Source: Vibrio amylolyticus
Lineage (GTDB): Bacteria > Pseudomonadota > Gammaproteobacteria > Enterobacterales > Vibrionaceae
Direction of reading: 5' to 3'
Length of the DNA stretch: 64,000 nucleotides
Assembly: GCF_023145695.1 (NCBI RefSeq)
Contig: NZ_JAJHVV010000004.1
Location: 1 to 64,000, forward strand
A model generated the notes under the pieces. That model worked only from the letters and a program-made list of their open reading frames with translations. It was not told where the DNA came from and did no database searches. Shown here in pieces: positions 49,731-60,310 of this stretch; position 1 is the stretch's first letter, and each line of letters opens with the position of its first letter. The translations under genes and the position numbers were made by a program.

Positions 49731-50219
49731 GTGGACAACTTTGAACTTCATTACCGTGCACAAACTGAACTAAAGTCGTGTATTGATAAAGCGTCACAGT
49801 ACTTTCACCATGCCTTCAAGATGCCAACGCTTAACTATAAACTTCGCGGAAAAGCAGCGGGGAAAGCCTACCTTCAGCTGTGGGAGATACGTTTAAATCC
49901 AATACTGTTTGCAGAGAATCCAGACGCATTCCTAAATGATGTGATTGCTCATGAAGTGGCTCACCTAATCACCTTTCACCAATTTGGTCGAGTGAGACCC
50001 CACGGTAAAGAGTGGCAGAGCGTGATGACTCAAGTCTTTGGGCTTAACTCTAAAACAACCCATAATTTCTCCGTCGATTCTGTGCAAGGTAAAACGTTCC
50101 AATACGCCTGTGACTGCACTGAGCATTTACTCTCTATTCGACGTCATAATAAAATACTCAGACAACAGGCGACGTATCGCTGCCAAGCCTGCCAACAAAC
50201 ATTGGTTTACTCTGCTTAA
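49731..50219 (+). CDS. sprT: SprT family zinc-metalloprotease-like protein
   Basis: 162 residues related to the bacterial counterpart of eukaryotic SPRTN. Zinc-protease motif HEVAH at 74-78 and a C-terminal zinc-finger with CDC and CQAC. The start is GTG with GGAG about 13 nt upstream. Physiological role not established. Its stop codon forms the first unit of a degenerate 16-bp tandem repeat. Confidence 0.92.
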   Translation: MDNFELHYRAQTELKSCIDKASQYFHHAFKMPTLNYKLRGKAAGKAYLQLWEIRLNPILFAENPDAFLNDVIAHEVAHLITFHQFGRVRPHGKEWQSVMTQVFGLNSKTTHNFSVDSVQGKTFQYACDCTEHLLSIRRHNKILRQQATYRCQACQQTLVYSA

Positions 50220-50275
50220 CTTTTATCCTGCTTAGCTTTTCTTCTGCTTAACGATTACTCTACCTAACTACATAG
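50212..50275. repeat. Degenerate 16-bp tandem repeat after sprT
   Basis: Four consecutive 16-mers start at 50212, 50228, 50244 and 50260: CTGCTTAACTTTTATC, CTGCTTAGCTTTTCTT, CTGCTTAACGATTACT and the diverged CTACCTAACTACATAG. The first overlaps the sprT stop codon. Confidence 0.7.
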
Positions 50276-50392
50276 AAATCTAGTACCGCCATGATTCATT
50301 GATAATCATGAGTTAAATCCTCTCGAAGCCTTGTTTTTTAGCGATAAAGCATCCATGTTAGGGCATAACTATTTCTCGCTTAGGAACTCTTT

Positions 50393-51124
50393 ATGAGAAC
50401 CCCTCGTATCTATCACCCACATCCTATTTCACAACTTGGTTTGCTCGATCTTGATGATGATGCAGCTGGGCATATTGGGCGTGTTTTACGAATGAAAGCG
50501 GGACAAGAAGTGCTTCTGTTTGACGGCAGTGGTGCTGAGTTCCCAGCGGTGATTCACGAAGCGGGAAAGAAGCGAGTTACTGTAGAGCTGTCCGAGCGTA
50601 TCGAGCGCAGTAGTGAATCCCCTTTAGATCTTCATTTAGGACAAGTCATTTCACGTGGCGATAAAATGGAGTTCACCATTCAAAAATCGGTAGAGCTTGG
50701 TGTGAATACCATCACCCCTCTTATTTCCGAGCGTTGCGGCGTTAAATTAGATACTAAGCGCTTTGAAAAGAAACTCGCGCAATGGCAGAAGATAGCCATC
50801 AGCGCCTGCGAACAATGTGGCCGAAATACGGTACCTGTTATTCGCCCAATCATGCCACTTGAACAGTGGTGCGCCGAGCAAACTGACGCGCTTAAACTCA
50901 ATCTACACCCAAGAGCAAACTACTCTATCAATACACTCCCTGAGCCAATTAGCAAAGTTCGCTTATTAATTGGCCCAGAAGGTGGGCTCTCTTCGCAAGA
51001 AATTGATATGACTCAAGAGTATCAATTTGAAGAGACATTACTTGGCCCACGAGTATTACGTACAGAAACCGCAGCACTGACTGCTATTACCGCCCTACAA
51101 GTTCGTTTTGGCGATCTCGGCTAA
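50393..51124 (+). CDS. rsmE: 16S rRNA m3U1498 methyltransferase
   Basis: SPOUT methyltransferase modifying U1498 of 16S rRNA. 243 residues; N-terminal PUA-like part with [19 protein letters not shown], and the knot with [13 protein letters not shown] and [22 protein letters not shown] before the ATG. Starts the rsmE-gshB-yqgE-ruvX run. Confidence 0.97.
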   Translation: MRTPRIYHPHPISQLGLLDLDDDAAGHIGRVLRMKAGQEVLLFDGSGAEFPAVIHEAGKKRVTVELSERIERSSESPLDLHLGQVISRGDKMEFTIQKSVELGVNTITPLISERCGVKLDTKRFEKKLAQWQKIAISACEQCGRNTVPVIRPIMPLEQWCAEQTDALKLNLHPRANYSINTLPEPISKVRLLIGPEGGLSSQEIDMTQEYQFEETLLGPRVLRTETAALTAITALQVRFGDLG

Positions 51125-51137
51125 CTGGAGAATTTCA

Positions 51138-52085
51138 ATGATTAAACTGGGTATTGTGATGGATCCGATCTCATCCATTAACATTAAAAAAGATTCAAGC
51201 TTTGCCATGATGCTAGAAGCTCAGCGTCGCGGCTATGAAATCCACTATATGGAGATGAATGATCTACACTTAGATCAAGGCGAAGCCATCGCTGATACAA
51301 AAGTCGTCGAACTTAAAGAAGATCCAAACGGTTGGTACGAATTTAAATCCGAGCAGACGATCAAGTTAGCTGAACTCGACGCAGTATTGATGCGTAAAGA
51401 TCCTCCTTTTGATACTGAGTTCATCTACGCGACCTATATTTTGGAGCGAGCGGAAGAGAAAGGGACCTTAATCGTCAATAAGCCACAGAGCTTACGTGAC
51501 TGTAATGAAAAACTGTTCACGGCTTGGTTCCCTGAGCTGACGCCAACGACCATAGTGACCCGTAAAGCACAGAAGATTAAACAATTTCAGCAAGAGCACG
51601 GCGATGTAATCTTAAAACCCCTTGATGGCATGGGTGGTGCATCGATCTTCCGCGTTAAAGCGGGCGATCCTAACGTGAACGTGATCATTGAAACACTCAC
51701 CAATCACGGCCAGAACTATGCGATGGCACAAACGTTTGTTCCAGACATCAGTAACGGTGATAAGCGTATATTAGTGGTTGATGGTGAGCCAATGCCATTT
51801 GTACTTGCTCGTATCCCAGCAAAAGGGGAAACGCGAGGTAATTTGGCAGCAGGTGGACGTGGTGAAGCACGACCTCTGAGCGAAACAGATAAAAAGATAG
51901 CATTAGCTGTCGCTCCAACATTAAAAGAAAAGGGCCTGATTTTTGTAGGCTTAGACGTTATAGGCGATAGGTTAACTGAAATAAACGTAACCAGCCCAAC
52001 TTGCATTCGTGAAATTGAGGCTGAATTCGGAATTTCAATTACCGGTAAATTGATGGACGCAATTGAGCGCCGCTTGAAAGCGTAA
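51138..52085 (+). CDS. gshB: Glutathione synthetase
   Basis: ATP-grasp ligase adding glycine to gamma-glutamylcysteine. 315 residues; [36 protein letters not shown] and EINVTSPT all match E. coli GshB. TGGAGA before the ATG, 13 bp after rsmE. Confidence 0.97.
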   Translation: MIKLGIVMDPISSINIKKDSSFAMMLEAQRRGYEIHYMEMNDLHLDQGEAIADTKVVELKEDPNGWYEFKSEQTIKLAELDAVLMRKDPPFDTEFIYATYILERAEEKGTLIVNKPQSLRDCNEKLFTAWFPELTPTTIVTRKAQKIKQFQQEHGDVILKPLDGMGGASIFRVKAGDPNVNVIIETLTNHGQNYAMAQTFVPDISNGDKRILVVDGEPMPFVLARIPAKGETRGNLAAGGRGEARPLSETDKKIALAVAPTLKEKGLIFVGLDVIGDRLTEINVTSPTCIREIEAEFGISITGKLMDAIERRLKA

Positions 52086-52129
52086 CGATATTTGGGCAGC
52101 TTGCTGCCCACTTCATGATTGGAGTTGTT

Positions 52130-52693
52130 ATGAATCTAACTAATCATTTCTTAGTGGCTATGCCGGGAATGGAAGATCCCTATTTTCAGCACCGAGTGAT
52201 TTACGTATGTGAACATAACCAAGAAGGTGCAATGGGGCTTGTCATCAATGCGCCCATTGATATCACCGTCGGTGGCATGCTTAAAAAGGTCGATATTGAA
52301 CCGAGCCAGCCTCAGCTCAATAGCGACAGCTTAGAGAAGCCCGTACTAAACGGTGGCCCTGTCTCAGAAGATCGTGGCTTTATTCTCCACCAGCCGAAAG
52401 ACGAGTATGAGTCGAGCATCAAAATGACTGACCAAATCTCCGTCACTACCTCTAAAGATATTCTCGAAGTGCTTGGCACTGAAGCTGAACCTAACAGTTA
52501 TCTTATTGCATTAGGGTATTCTGGTTGGGAAGCTGGCCAGCTAGAGGTCGAGCTTGCTGAAAATTCATGGCTGACTATAGAAGCCGATCCTGACGTGATA
52601 TTTAACACACCGATCCGTGAGCGTTGGCGCGCTGCCGTTCAAATGCTTGGCATTGATGCTGCTCAGTTATCAACGCAAACTGGTCACGCCTAA
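52130..52693 (+). CDS. yqgE: YqgE/AlgH family protein
   Basis: 187-residue protein of unknown molecular function: [31 protein letters not shown] and [14 protein letters not shown] are diagnostic. TTGGAG precedes the ATG. A GGGCAGC/GCTGCCC hairpin (52094-52109) lies between gshB and this gene without a T-run. Usually encoded next to ruvX, as here. Confidence 0.95.
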   Translation: MNLTNHFLVAMPGMEDPYFQHRVIYVCEHNQEGAMGLVINAPIDITVGGMLKKVDIEPSQPQLNSDSLEKPVLNGGPVSEDRGFILHQPKDEYESSIKMTDQISVTTSKDILEVLGTEAEPNSYLIALGYSGWEAGQLEVELAENSWLTIEADPDVIFNTPIRERWRAAVQMLGIDAAQLSTQTGHA

Positions 52694-52754
52694 TCGACGT
52701 AAACGTATTAAACTAAACTAATACACCCTTTTTAAGTCCATTTTGGAATATTAG

Positions 52755-53180
52755 ATGTCTCGAACAATTATGGCTTTTGACTACGGTACTAAAAGTATTG
52801 GCAGTGCGATTGGCCAAGATATTACTGGTACCGCTTCACCGCTGAAGGCCTTTAAAGCGAAAGATGGCATCCCACAGTGGGATGATATAGAAAAGCTCAT
52901 TAAAGAGTGGCAGCCCAACTTAATCATTGTTGGCTTACCTACCGATCTGCATGGTAAGGATCTAGAAACAATTACCCCGAGAGCGAAGAAGTTCGCTAAT
53001 CGGCTCTTTGGCCGCTATGGGGTTCCAGTTGAACTTCATGATGAAAGACTTTCAACCACTGAAGCGCGTTCAGATCTGTTCAATATGGGCGGCTACAAAG
53101 CGCTGAGCAAGGGTAACGTTGATTGTCAGTCTGCAGTGGTTATTTTAGAGAGCTGGTTTGAAACCCAATGGGGTGAATAG
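52755..53180 (+). CDS. ruvX: Putative pre-16S rRNA nuclease YqgF / RuvX
   Basis: 141-residue RNase H-fold protein implicated in 16S 5'-end maturation. [12 protein letters not shown] contains the first catalytic Asp, [12 protein letters not shown] and [12 protein letters not shown] the other conserved acidic positions, and [10 protein letters not shown] the last. Confidence 0.95.
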   Translation: MSRTIMAFDYGTKSIGSAIGQDITGTASPLKAFKAKDGIPQWDDIEKLIKEWQPNLIIVGLPTDLHGKDLETITPRAKKFANRLFGRYGVPVELHDERLSTTEARSDLFNMGGYKALSKGNVDCQSAVVILESWFETQWGE

Positions 53181-53205
53181 TCACGGTTAATACCACTACT
53201 ACAAT

Positions 53206-53235
53206 AAAAAAGCTTGGTTCTCACCAAGCTTTTTT
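53206..53235. terminator. Bidirectional terminator, ruvX / pilU
   Basis: Perfect 13-bp stem AAAAAAGCTTGGT / ACCAAGCTTTTTT with a 4-nt loop between convergent genes. Confidence 0.93.
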
Positions 53236-53263
53236 CGAATCATATTTTTTCGCCTAACATGCT

Positions 53264-54370
53264 CTAACCCATGTCGATCTTAACGTTATCTAGATTCCCT
53301 GAATCAAAACTCTCACCACGCTGCGTCTTTAACATCAACCTTAGATCATTCGCTGAATCCGCACTGTGCATCGCATCTTGTTCACTGATCTTATCGTCGA
53401 TCACCAATTGATAGAGCGCTTGATCGAACGTCTGCATGCCGATCTCTTTGGACTTACCCATGGTCGCTTTCAATTCATGAAGATCGCCGCGGCGAATAAG
53501 ATCCGAAATCCTCGGACTATTCAACAACACTTCAAATACACCATGACGCCCTTTGCCATTCTTATCTCGAATCAGCTGCTGACCAATCACCCCTTTTAAA
53601 TTCATAGAGAGATCAAACAAAAACTGTTCCTTTTGCTCTTTAGGAACAAGGTGCAAAATACGCTCTAGCGCTTGGTTGGCGTTATTCGCATGCAATGTCG
53701 CCATGCATAGATGCCCCGTTTCAGCGAACGTCATCGCGTATTCCATGGTTTCACGGCTACGGATTTCTCCAATCAAAATCATATCAGGGGCTTGACGAAG
53801 TGAGTTTTTTAGCGCGACTTCATAGCTTTCAGTATCAAGCCCGACCTCACGTTGCGTCACGATGCAACGTTGATGTTCATGAACAAACTCAATAGGGTCT
53901 TCAACCGTTAAAATATGACCGGTTCGATGATTATTTCGATAACCCGTCATTGCAGCCATCGTCGTTGACTTACCTGAACCAGTAGCCCCGACCACTAACA
54001 CCAAACCTCGCTTGGCAATCGAAAGATCTTGTAGAACATCGGGTAACTTAAGATCATCAAAGCTTGGAATATTGGTTTCAATACGTCGAATTACTGCGCC
54101 AGGAAGCTCACGTTGATAGAAGGCACTCACTCTAAATCGGCCAATATCTCGAACGATAGCAAAGTTGGCTTCCTTTGTTTGTTTGTATTCCGCAGCGCGC
54201 TCTTCATCCATCATGGTCTCAAGAAGTTTTAATACCTGTGCTTCATTAAGCTTCTCACCCTGAGCTCGTAGTTCACCATCCACGCGTAATAAAATAGGTG
54301 CGCCAACCGTGATATATACATCCGACGCTTTTTCGGTAAGCATTGCTTGTAAACACTGATTCAATTCCAT
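53264..54370 (-). CDS. pilU: Type IV pilus retraction accessory ATPase PilU
   Basis: Hexameric ATPase assisting PilT in pilus retraction. 368 residues: Walker A GATGSGKST at 128-136, DPIEFVH, Walker B-type MILIGEIRSRETM and the His box HLCMATLHANNA. The PilT-specific AIRNLIRE is replaced by RISDLIRRGD, which distinguishes PilU. GAGAGAAG before the ATG. 44 bp after pilT. Confidence 0.95.
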   Translation of the reverse strand: MELNQCLQAMLTEKASDVYITVGAPILLRVDGELRAQGEKLNEAQVLKLLETMMDEERAAEYKQTKEANFAIVRDIGRFRVSAFYQRELPGAVIRRIETNIPSFDDLKLPDVLQDLSIAKRGLVLVVGATGSGKSTTMAAMTGYRNNHRTGHILTVEDPIEFVHEHQRCIVTQREVGLDTESYEVALKNSLRQAPDMILIGEIRSRETMEYAMTFAETGHLCMATLHANNANQALERILHLVPKEQKEQFLFDLSMNLKGVIGQQLIRDKNGKGRHGVFEVLLNSPRISDLIRRGDLHELKATMGKSKEIGMQTFDQALYQLVIDDKISEQDAMHSADSANDLRLMLKTQRGESFDSGNLDNVKIDMG

Positions 54371-54414
54371 CTCAACTTCTCTCAATAATCATCTAATTTA
54401 AACGCTCAACTGAA

Positions 54415-55452
54415 TTAAAACAGAGATGTTTCAACTTCAATTTTCTTTTGTACTTCTTCAGCATCGACTGCGCCTTTAGCAATAAGCTGTTTCGCATTTT
54501 GTTCCATCGTTTGCATGCCGTGAGCCGCACCGGTTTGAATAATCGAATACATCTGAGCGACTTTATCTTCTCGAATCAAGTTCCGAATAGCCGGCGTTGC
54601 CAGCATGATTTCATGGCACGCAATACGCCCACCACCGACACGTTTCAATAATTTCTGCGCAATAACCGCTCGCATGGATTCAGATAGCATGGAACGAACC
54701 ATGTCTTTATCGCTACCAGGAAAGACATCAATAATCCTGTCGACTGTTTTAGCCGCTGAACTGGTGTGTAAGGTACCAAACACCAAGTGTCCTGTTTCCG
54801 CAGCGGTCAAGGCCAAGCTGATCGTCTCTTGATCTCGAAGTTCCCCAACCAAAATTACGTCAGGATCTTCACGCAACGCACTACGTAACGCATTTTTGAA
54901 GCTATGGGTATCACGATGTACTTCACGTTGGTTCACTAAGCATTTATTATTCTCATGAACAAACTCAATCGGATCTTCAATCGTCAAAATGTGCTTATTG
55001 TGATTACGGTTAATATAGTCAACCATGGCCGCAAGCGTTGTTGATTTACCTGAACCCGTCGGTCCTGTGACCAATATCAATCCTTTTTCATAGTTGGATA
55101 TTTTCTCAAAAATCTCTGGGGCTTCAATTTGCTCTAACGTCGGAATGTCGACAGGGATAGTACGAAATACGGCTGAGCTACCACGCGCTTGATTAAAGGC
55201 ATTAACACGAAAACGACCGACGTTAGGCAGTTCAAATGAAAAATCCACTTCGAGTTTCTCTTCATACTCACTTCTCTGGGCATCGTTCATGATCTCAAAA
55301 ACCAGTCGATGTACATCAGCATGACTAAATGCAGGCACACCGAGCTTTCTTACTTCACCATCTATACGTACCATTGGAGGAACGCCTGCAGAAAGGTGTA
55401 GATCTGAAGCATTATGCTTTACACTAAAATCCAGTAACTCTGCGATATCCAT
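54415..55452 (-). CDS. pilT: Type IV pilus retraction ATPase PilT
   Basis: Motor that depolymerises type IV pili; needed for twitching and DNA uptake in vibrios. 345 residues: Walker A GPTGSGKST at 130-138, VILVGELRDQETI, HLVFGTLHTSSA and the intact retraction motif AIRNLIRE. AAGGAA before the ATG. Only 23 bp separate its start from the divergent yggS gene. Confidence 0.97.
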   Translation of the reverse strand: MDIAELLDFSVKHNASDLHLSAGVPPMVRIDGEVRKLGVPAFSHADVHRLVFEIMNDAQRSEYEEKLEVDFSFELPNVGRFRVNAFNQARGSSAVFRTIPVDIPTLEQIEAPEIFEKISNYEKGLILVTGPTGSGKSTTLAAMVDYINRNHNKHILTIEDPIEFVHENNKCLVNQREVHRDTHSFKNALRSALREDPDVILVGELRDQETISLALTAAETGHLVFGTLHTSSAAKTVDRIIDVFPGSDKDMVRSMLSESMRAVIAQKLLKRVGGGRIACHEIMLATPAIRNLIREDKVAQMYSIIQTGAAHGMQTMEQNAKQLIAKGAVDAEEVQKKIEVETSLF

Positions 55453-55475
55453 TAATTTTCCTTAGTAAAGTAGCC

Positions 55476-56186
55476 ATGAGTAGTATTCAACAAAATATTG
55501 AACATATCACCTCACAGATTGAAAGCGCACAACAAAAGTGTGGACGACCTCGAGAGTCCGTGCAACTTTTAGCGGTGAGTAAGACTAAGCCTATAGAGGC
55601 AATTCTCGATGCGGCCCAGTGTGGACAGCGCACATTTGGTGAAAATTACGTACAAGAAGGTGTCGATAAAGTAAAACACTTCAATCAAACTCACCCAGAG
55701 CTTGATCTTGAATGGCACTTTATCGGCCCAATTCAATCCAATAAAACTCGACTTGTCGCCGAGCATTTTGACTGGGTTCATACCATAGACCGAACGAAAA
55801 CAGCTCAACGCTTAAATGATCAAAGACCTGAAAATATGCCACCTTTGCAAGTGCTTATTCAGGTAAACACTAGCGGTGAACAGAGTAAGTCAGGGATAAG
55901 TGGCAACGATATTTTTACACTTGCTGAGTTGATTTCATCACTACCTAACCTCACCTTAAGAGGAGTGATGTCGATTCCAGCAAACGTGCCTGATTACCAA
56001 TCTCAGTTGGCTGAATTTGAAAAACTGGCAGAATTAAAACAACAACTGGCTGATAAGCATGACAATATTGACACTCTCTCAATGGGAATGAGTGGCGATA
56101 TGGACGCCGCAATTCATGCCGGTAGTACAATGGTTCGTATTGGTACCGCTATTTTTGGCGCACGAGACTACCCAAAAAGCTCTTAG
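55476..56186 (+). CDS. yggS: PLP homeostasis protein YggS
   Basis: 236-residue PLP-binding TIM-barrel protein without known catalysis that buffers pyridoxal phosphate. PLP lysine in LLAVSKTKP (about residue 36) and C-terminal LSMGMSGDMDAAIHAGSTMVRIGTAIFG. First gene of yggS-proC-yggT-yggU, a conserved order. Confidence 0.95.
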   Translation: MSSIQQNIEHITSQIESAQQKCGRPRESVQLLAVSKTKPIEAILDAAQCGQRTFGENYVQEGVDKVKHFNQTHPELDLEWHFIGPIQSNKTRLVAEHFDWVHTIDRTKTAQRLNDQRPENMPPLQVLIQVNTSGEQSKSGISGNDIFTLAELISSLPNLTLRGVMSIPANVPDYQSQLAEFEKLAELKQQLADKHDNIDTLSMGMSGDMDAAIHAGSTMVRIGTAIFGARDYPKSS

Positions 56187-56235
56187 CCTCCACAGGTGTA
56201 AAGGTTTAACGCTCACAACTATTAGGTTAGATAAC

Positions 56236-57054
56236 ATGGAACATAAGAAGATCGCCTTTGTTGGCGCAGGAAATATGACGCGCTCAATCATTGCTGGCCT
56301 TGTGGCTAGTGGATACCCAGCGTCGTTAATCACTGCAACCAACCCTAGCCAACCAAAACTTGATTTTTTAAGTGACCAATATGGCATCAATACTCAGTCT
56401 GATAACCTCAGTGCAGTAAAAGAGGCCGATGTTGTCGTAATGGCCGTTAAGCCACAATTAATGGAAGTCGTTAGCAGTGAGTTACGCGATGTTGATTACA
56501 GCGAGAAGTTAGTTATCTCTATTGCAGCTGGCATTAGTGCTGCTCGCCTAAATGAAATGTTTGATACCGAATTAAGCCTTGTGCGCGTAATGCCTAATAC
56601 ACCTTCTTTGCTTGGACAAGGAATGAGCGGTCTATACGCCGCAAGTGATGTAAAACAGCAAGATAAACAGTTTTCTGCCGAGCTTATGAGCGCTGTCGGT
56701 AAAGTTTGCTGGGTAGAGCAAGAGTCTGGCATCAATAACATCATTGCAGCAGCAGGCAGTGCCCCTGCTTATTTCTTCTTGTTTATGGAAGCAATGCAGG
56801 CAGAAGCCGTAGCACAAGGTTTTGATGAATCAACGGCGCGTATGCTTGTTCAGCAATCAGCACTAGGTGCCGCAGAAATGGTTGTCGCCAATCCTGATAC
56901 TCAGTTGTCCACTTTGCGCGAACAAGTCACTTCAAAAGGCGGTACAACCGCTGAAGCACTAAGAACATTTAACGAACACCAACTTTCAGATATTGTTGCT
57001 AAAGCGATGCAAGCTGCTGTTGCTAGAGCACAAGAGATGGAAAAAGAATTTTAA
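56236..57054 (+). CDS. proC: Pyrroline-5-carboxylate reductase
   Basis: Last step of proline synthesis. 272 residues; nucleotide-binding IAFVGAGNMTRSII at the start, VVMAVKPQ and the C-terminal TSKGGTTAEAL signature. The frame is open back into yggS, but homology begins at MEHKKIAFVGAG. Confidence 0.97.
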   Translation: MEHKKIAFVGAGNMTRSIIAGLVASGYPASLITATNPSQPKLDFLSDQYGINTQSDNLSAVKEADVVVMAVKPQLMEVVSSELRDVDYSEKLVISIAAGISAARLNEMFDTELSLVRVMPNTPSLLGQGMSGLYAASDVKQQDKQFSAELMSAVGKVCWVEQESGINNIIAAAGSAPAYFFLFMEAMQAEAVAQGFDESTARMLVQQSALGAAEMVVANPDTQLSTLREQVTSKGGTTAEALRTFNEHQLSDIVAKAMQAAVARAQEMEKEF

Positions 57055-57101
57055 TTTAACCGTTTGATACAAACGATTTCACTTTGTCTTAAGGACTAGT
57101 T

Positions 57102-57659
57102 ATGAGCTCAATGAGTTTTTTAATTTCAACGTTATTTGACCTATACATCATGGTTGTCATGTTGCGTATCTGGCTACAAGCTTCGCGCGCTGATTTCTAT
57201 AACCCGTTTTCACAATTCATAGTTAAAGCGACTCAACCCGTTGTTGCGCCGCTTCGCCGTGTGATCCCATCCATTGGCAGCATCGACCTAGCAACCATTC
57301 TATTTGCCTACGTGCTTTGCGTACTTAAGTTCGTTGCGTTGGTACTGGTAAACTCCAGTGGCGCATTTGTATTTAGTGCTGATTTCCTATTTTTAGGTTT
57401 ACTGTCTCTGCTAAAGGCAGCAGGTGGCCTTCTATTCTGGGTTCTACTGATTCGAGCAATTTTAAGCTGGGTAAGCCAAGGTCGTAGCCCAATTGAGTAT
57501 GTATTCCATCAATTAACCGAGCCAATGCTTGCACCAATTCGTCGAATTCTGCCGGCAATGGGTGGCTTTGACTTGAGTGTTCTGGTTCTGTTTATTGGTC
57601 TACAATTTGCGAATTTCTTGATGGGTGACTTAATCGGTCCAATCTGGCATCAACTATAA
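57102..57659 (+). CDS. yggT: YggT family membrane protein (two YGGT domains)
   Basis: 185 residues with two YGGT repeats (about 1-85 and 95-185), each ending in a P-x2-AP-x-RR-x-P motif ([11 protein letters not shown] and [11 protein letters not shown]). Four membrane helices. Family tied to osmotic or division functions without firm proof. Its TAA overlaps the next ATG as TAATG. Confidence 0.93.
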   Translation: MSSMSFLISTLFDLYIMVVMLRIWLQASRADFYNPFSQFIVKATQPVVAPLRRVIPSIGSIDLATILFAYVLCVLKFVALVLVNSSGAFVFSADFLFLGLLSLLKAAGGLLFWVLLIRAILSWVSQGRSPIEYVFHQLTEPMLAPIRRILPAMGGFDLSVLVLFIGLQFANFLMGDLIGPIWHQL

Positions 57660-57967
57660 TGCCTTTAGCCGCTTGTAAAGATTTGGCGGCTTGGAAAGAC
57701 GGCCACGATATTGTTTTAAGGCTCTACATTCAGCCTAAAGCAAGTCGAGACAAAATCGTTGGCGTGCATGGCAATGAACTGAAAATTGCCATTACCGCTC
57801 CTCCTGTTGATGGGAAAGCGAACGCACATTTGACTAAGTTTCTTTCCAAACAGTTTAAAGTCGCGAAAGGGTTAATTGATATAGAAAAAGGTGAGCTTGG
57901 GCGGCATAAACAGATAAGAGTTCAAAGCCCAACTCTCATCCCTAGCGATATCGAAGCCATCTTATGA
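57659..57967 (+). CDS. yggU: DUF167 family protein YggU
   Basis: 102-residue small alpha/beta protein of the DUF167 family: [37 protein letters not shown]. Function unknown. Start overlaps the yggT stop by one base. Confidence 0.94.
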   Translation: MPLAACKDLAAWKDGHDIVLRLYIQPKASRDKIVGVHGNELKIAITAPPVDGKANAHLTKFLSKQFKVAKGLIDIEKGELGRHKQIRVQSPTLIPSDIEAIL

Positions 57968-58005
57968 TGGCTTTTTAATTTGTGAATTTAGATAAGGAAC
58001 GCTTA

Positions 58006-58437
58006 ATGACTCAATGGATCACCTTACTTATTAGTGCTCTACTCGTCGCACCAACGTGGGCAGGGCAATTTACGACAATTAAAGATGTCGAAGTACACTA
58101 CTCCGCCTTTAACTCCACCTTCCTCACCAAAGAGGTAGCGACCAGTTACAAGCTAAAGCGTAATGGTTACTCTGCCATTTTGAACATCAGCGTGTTGGAT
58201 AACTCTCAATTAGGTAAACCAGCAACGACAGCGGAAATATCCGGCAGCGCACGAAACCTTATTGGCCAAACTCGCCAGTTAACGTTTCGAGAAATAAAAG
58301 AAGCCGATGCCATCTACTATCTCGCTGAATTTCCTATCAGTAACGAAGAAGTGCTTACATTTAATATTGATGTACACGCAGGGAATGCAGGGGCAGGACC
58401 GTTGACGTTCCAACAAAAATTCTATGTTGAAGAGTAA
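58006..58437 (+). CDS. DUF4426 periplasmic protein
   Basis: 143 residues with a signal peptide (cut near TWA-G, about residue 19) and a beta-rich body starting [21 protein letters not shown], the DUF4426 hallmark. Function unknown; conserved between yggU and rdgB in vibrios. AAGGA before the ATG decides against the earlier in-frame ATG. Confidence 0.88.
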   Translation: MTQWITLLISALLVAPTWAGQFTTIKDVEVHYSAFNSTFLTKEVATSYKLKRNGYSAILNISVLDNSQLGKPATTAEISGSARNLIGQTRQLTFREIKEADAIYYLAEFPISNEEVLTFNIDVHAGNAGAGPLTFQQKFYVEE

Positions 58438-58469
58438 ATATCTCTCCATCCAATACATTTGAGAAAATC

Positions 58470-59060
58470 ATGAAGAAATTAGTATTAGCAACAGGCAATC
58501 AAGGCAAGGTTCGTGAAATGGCAGACCTTTTATCAGACTTCGGTTTTGATGTGGTCGCTCAAAGTGAATTTAACGTTTCAGACGTTGCTGAAACGGGTAC
58601 TACGTTTATTGAAAATGCCATTATCAAAGCTCGCCACGCCGCAAAAGAGACCGGGCTTCCGGCTATTGCCGATGATTCAGGACTAGAGGTCGACTTTCTT
58701 CAAGGCGCACCTGGTGTTTACTCAGCACGTTATGCTGGCGAAGGAGCTACCGATCTTGAGAACCTAGAAAAACTACTTGAGGCAATGAAAGATGCCCCAC
58801 AAGATCAGCGCACTGCCCGCTTTCACTGCGTTTTAGTGCTAATGCGTCATGAAAATGACCCAACTCCAATTGTGTGCCACGGTAAATGGGAAGGTAGCAT
58901 TCTAACGAAACCTGAAGGTGAAAATGGTTTTGGTTATGACCCAATTTTCTACGTACCAGAAGAAAGCTGTGCTTCGGCATTACTGGACTCAGTACGTAAG
59001 AAGCAGCTTTCTCACCGTGGCAAAGCGCTTAAAAGCCTGTTTTCTGCACTTGAAAAGTAA
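58470..59060 (+). CDS. rdgB: dITP/XTP pyrophosphatase
   Basis: House-cleaning enzyme hydrolysing dITP, dHAPTP and XTP. 196 residues: [23 protein letters not shown] with the catalytic Asp, [10 protein letters not shown] and the C-terminal [10 protein letters not shown]. Abuts hemW. Confidence 0.97.
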   Translation: MKKLVLATGNQGKVREMADLLSDFGFDVVAQSEFNVSDVAETGTTFIENAIIKARHAAKETGLPAIADDSGLEVDFLQGAPGVYSARYAGEGATDLENLEKLLEAMKDAPQDQRTARFHCVLVLMRHENDPTPIVCHGKWEGSILTKPEGENGFGYDPIFYVPEESCASALLDSVRKKQLSHRGKALKSLFSALEK

Positions 59061-59072
59061 GTGACCGACACA

Positions 59073-60245
59073 ATGCTAAAACCACCAGCACTTAGCTTGT
59101 ATGTACACATCCCTTGGTGTGTACAAAAATGCCCATATTGCGATTTTAATTCACATGCGTTGAAGGGGAACATTCCAGAGCAAGAATATATCGCTGCGCT
59201 TCTCGAGGATCTTGATAGCGATATCGAACGCTATCAACTTAACGACAATATACGTCCAATTCATTCAATCTTCATTGGTGGTGGTACTCCTAGCCTTATT
59301 TCCGCGGAAGGTATCGATAGCCTATTGCGAGGAATTGAGTCTCGAATTCCATTTAAACGTGACATAGAAATCACCATGGAAGCGAACCCAGGGACCGTTG
59401 AAGCAGAGCGTTTTACTGGCTATAAAGCGGCGGGCGTCACTCGAATATCGATTGGCGTACAGAGCTTTGAACAAGAGAAACTAGAGCGTCTTGGTCGTAT
59501 CCATGGGCAGCAAGAAGCGGTAAAAGCGGCACAGTTAGCGCACAAGATTGAGCTTACCAGCTTTAACCTTGATTTAATGCACGGCCTACCTGATCAAAGT
59601 ATTGAAGAAGCTCTGAGTGACCTTGATAAAGCGATAGCACTTAATCCTCCGCATCTCTCGTGGTATCAGCTCACCATTGAACCGAACACTCTGTTTTACT
59701 ACAAAACACCGACTCTTCCCGATGATGATGACCTGTGGGATATTTTTGAACAAGGACATCAAAAGCTCAGCGATGCAGGTTATGTTCAATACGAAATTTC
59801 TGGCTACAGTAAACCTGAATTTCAGTGCCAGCATAATTTGAATTACTGGCGCTTTGGCGATTATTTGGGTATCGGTTGTGGTTCGCATGGAAAACTCAGC
59901 TTTGCAGATGGGCGTATCGTTCGCACTACTAAAGTTAAGCATCCAAAAGGGTATTTAGCCGCTTATCAAAATCTCACCAAACCTTACTTAACGGGCGAAA
60001 GTTTAGTTGAAGATGAAGATCGACCCTTCGAGTTTTTCATGAATCGTTTTCGTTTAATGGAAGCGTGTCCGAAGCAGGACTTTATTGATACAACCGGGCT
60101 AAGCCTAGAAAGCATTAAACCTATGACCGAGTGGGCGATTGAAAAAGGGTACTTGATTGATTCAGATCTGAATTGGCAGATCACCGAGAAAGGTAAACTA
60201 TTTTTCAACGACTTGATTGAAGTATTTATGCCTGATAGCGAATAA
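59073..60245 (+). CDS. hemW: Radical SAM heme chaperone HemW
   Basis: Radical SAM protein that binds heme and is proposed to insert it into respiratory enzymes. About 390 residues. Iron-sulfur motif C16-x3-C20-x2-C23 (IPWCVQKCPYC), then IFIGGGTPSL and HNLNYWRFGDYLGIGCGSHG. I start at MLKPPALSLY, aligning with E. coli MVKLPPLSLY; a GTG four codons earlier (59061), directly after the rdgB stop, is an alternative. Confidence 0.95.
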   Translation: MLKPPALSLYVHIPWCVQKCPYCDFNSHALKGNIPEQEYIAALLEDLDSDIERYQLNDNIRPIHSIFIGGGTPSLISAEGIDSLLRGIESRIPFKRDIEITMEANPGTVEAERFTGYKAAGVTRISIGVQSFEQEKLERLGRIHGQQEAVKAAQLAHKIELTSFNLDLMHGLPDQSIEEALSDLDKAIALNPPHLSWYQLTIEPNTLFYYKTPTLPDDDDLWDIFEQGHQKLSDAGYVQYEISGYSKPEFQCQHNLNYWRFGDYLGIGCGSHGKLSFADGRIVRTTKVKHPKGYLAAYQNLTKPYLTGESLVEDEDRPFEFFMNRFRLMEACPKQDFIDTTGLSLESIKPMTEWAIEKGYLIDSDLNWQITEKGKLFFNDLIEVFMPDSE

Positions 60246-60248
60246 AAC

Positions 60249-60283
60249 AAAAAAAGCGAGCAACTAAATGCTCGCTTTTTTTT
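60249..60283. terminator. Bidirectional terminator, hemW / DUF1254 gene
   Basis: Stem AAAAAAGCGAGCA / TGCTCGCTTTTTT with a 6-nt loop between convergent genes. Confidence 0.93.
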
Positions 60284-60310
60284 ACTATTTTAAACCATGG
60301 CTAAGAGAAA

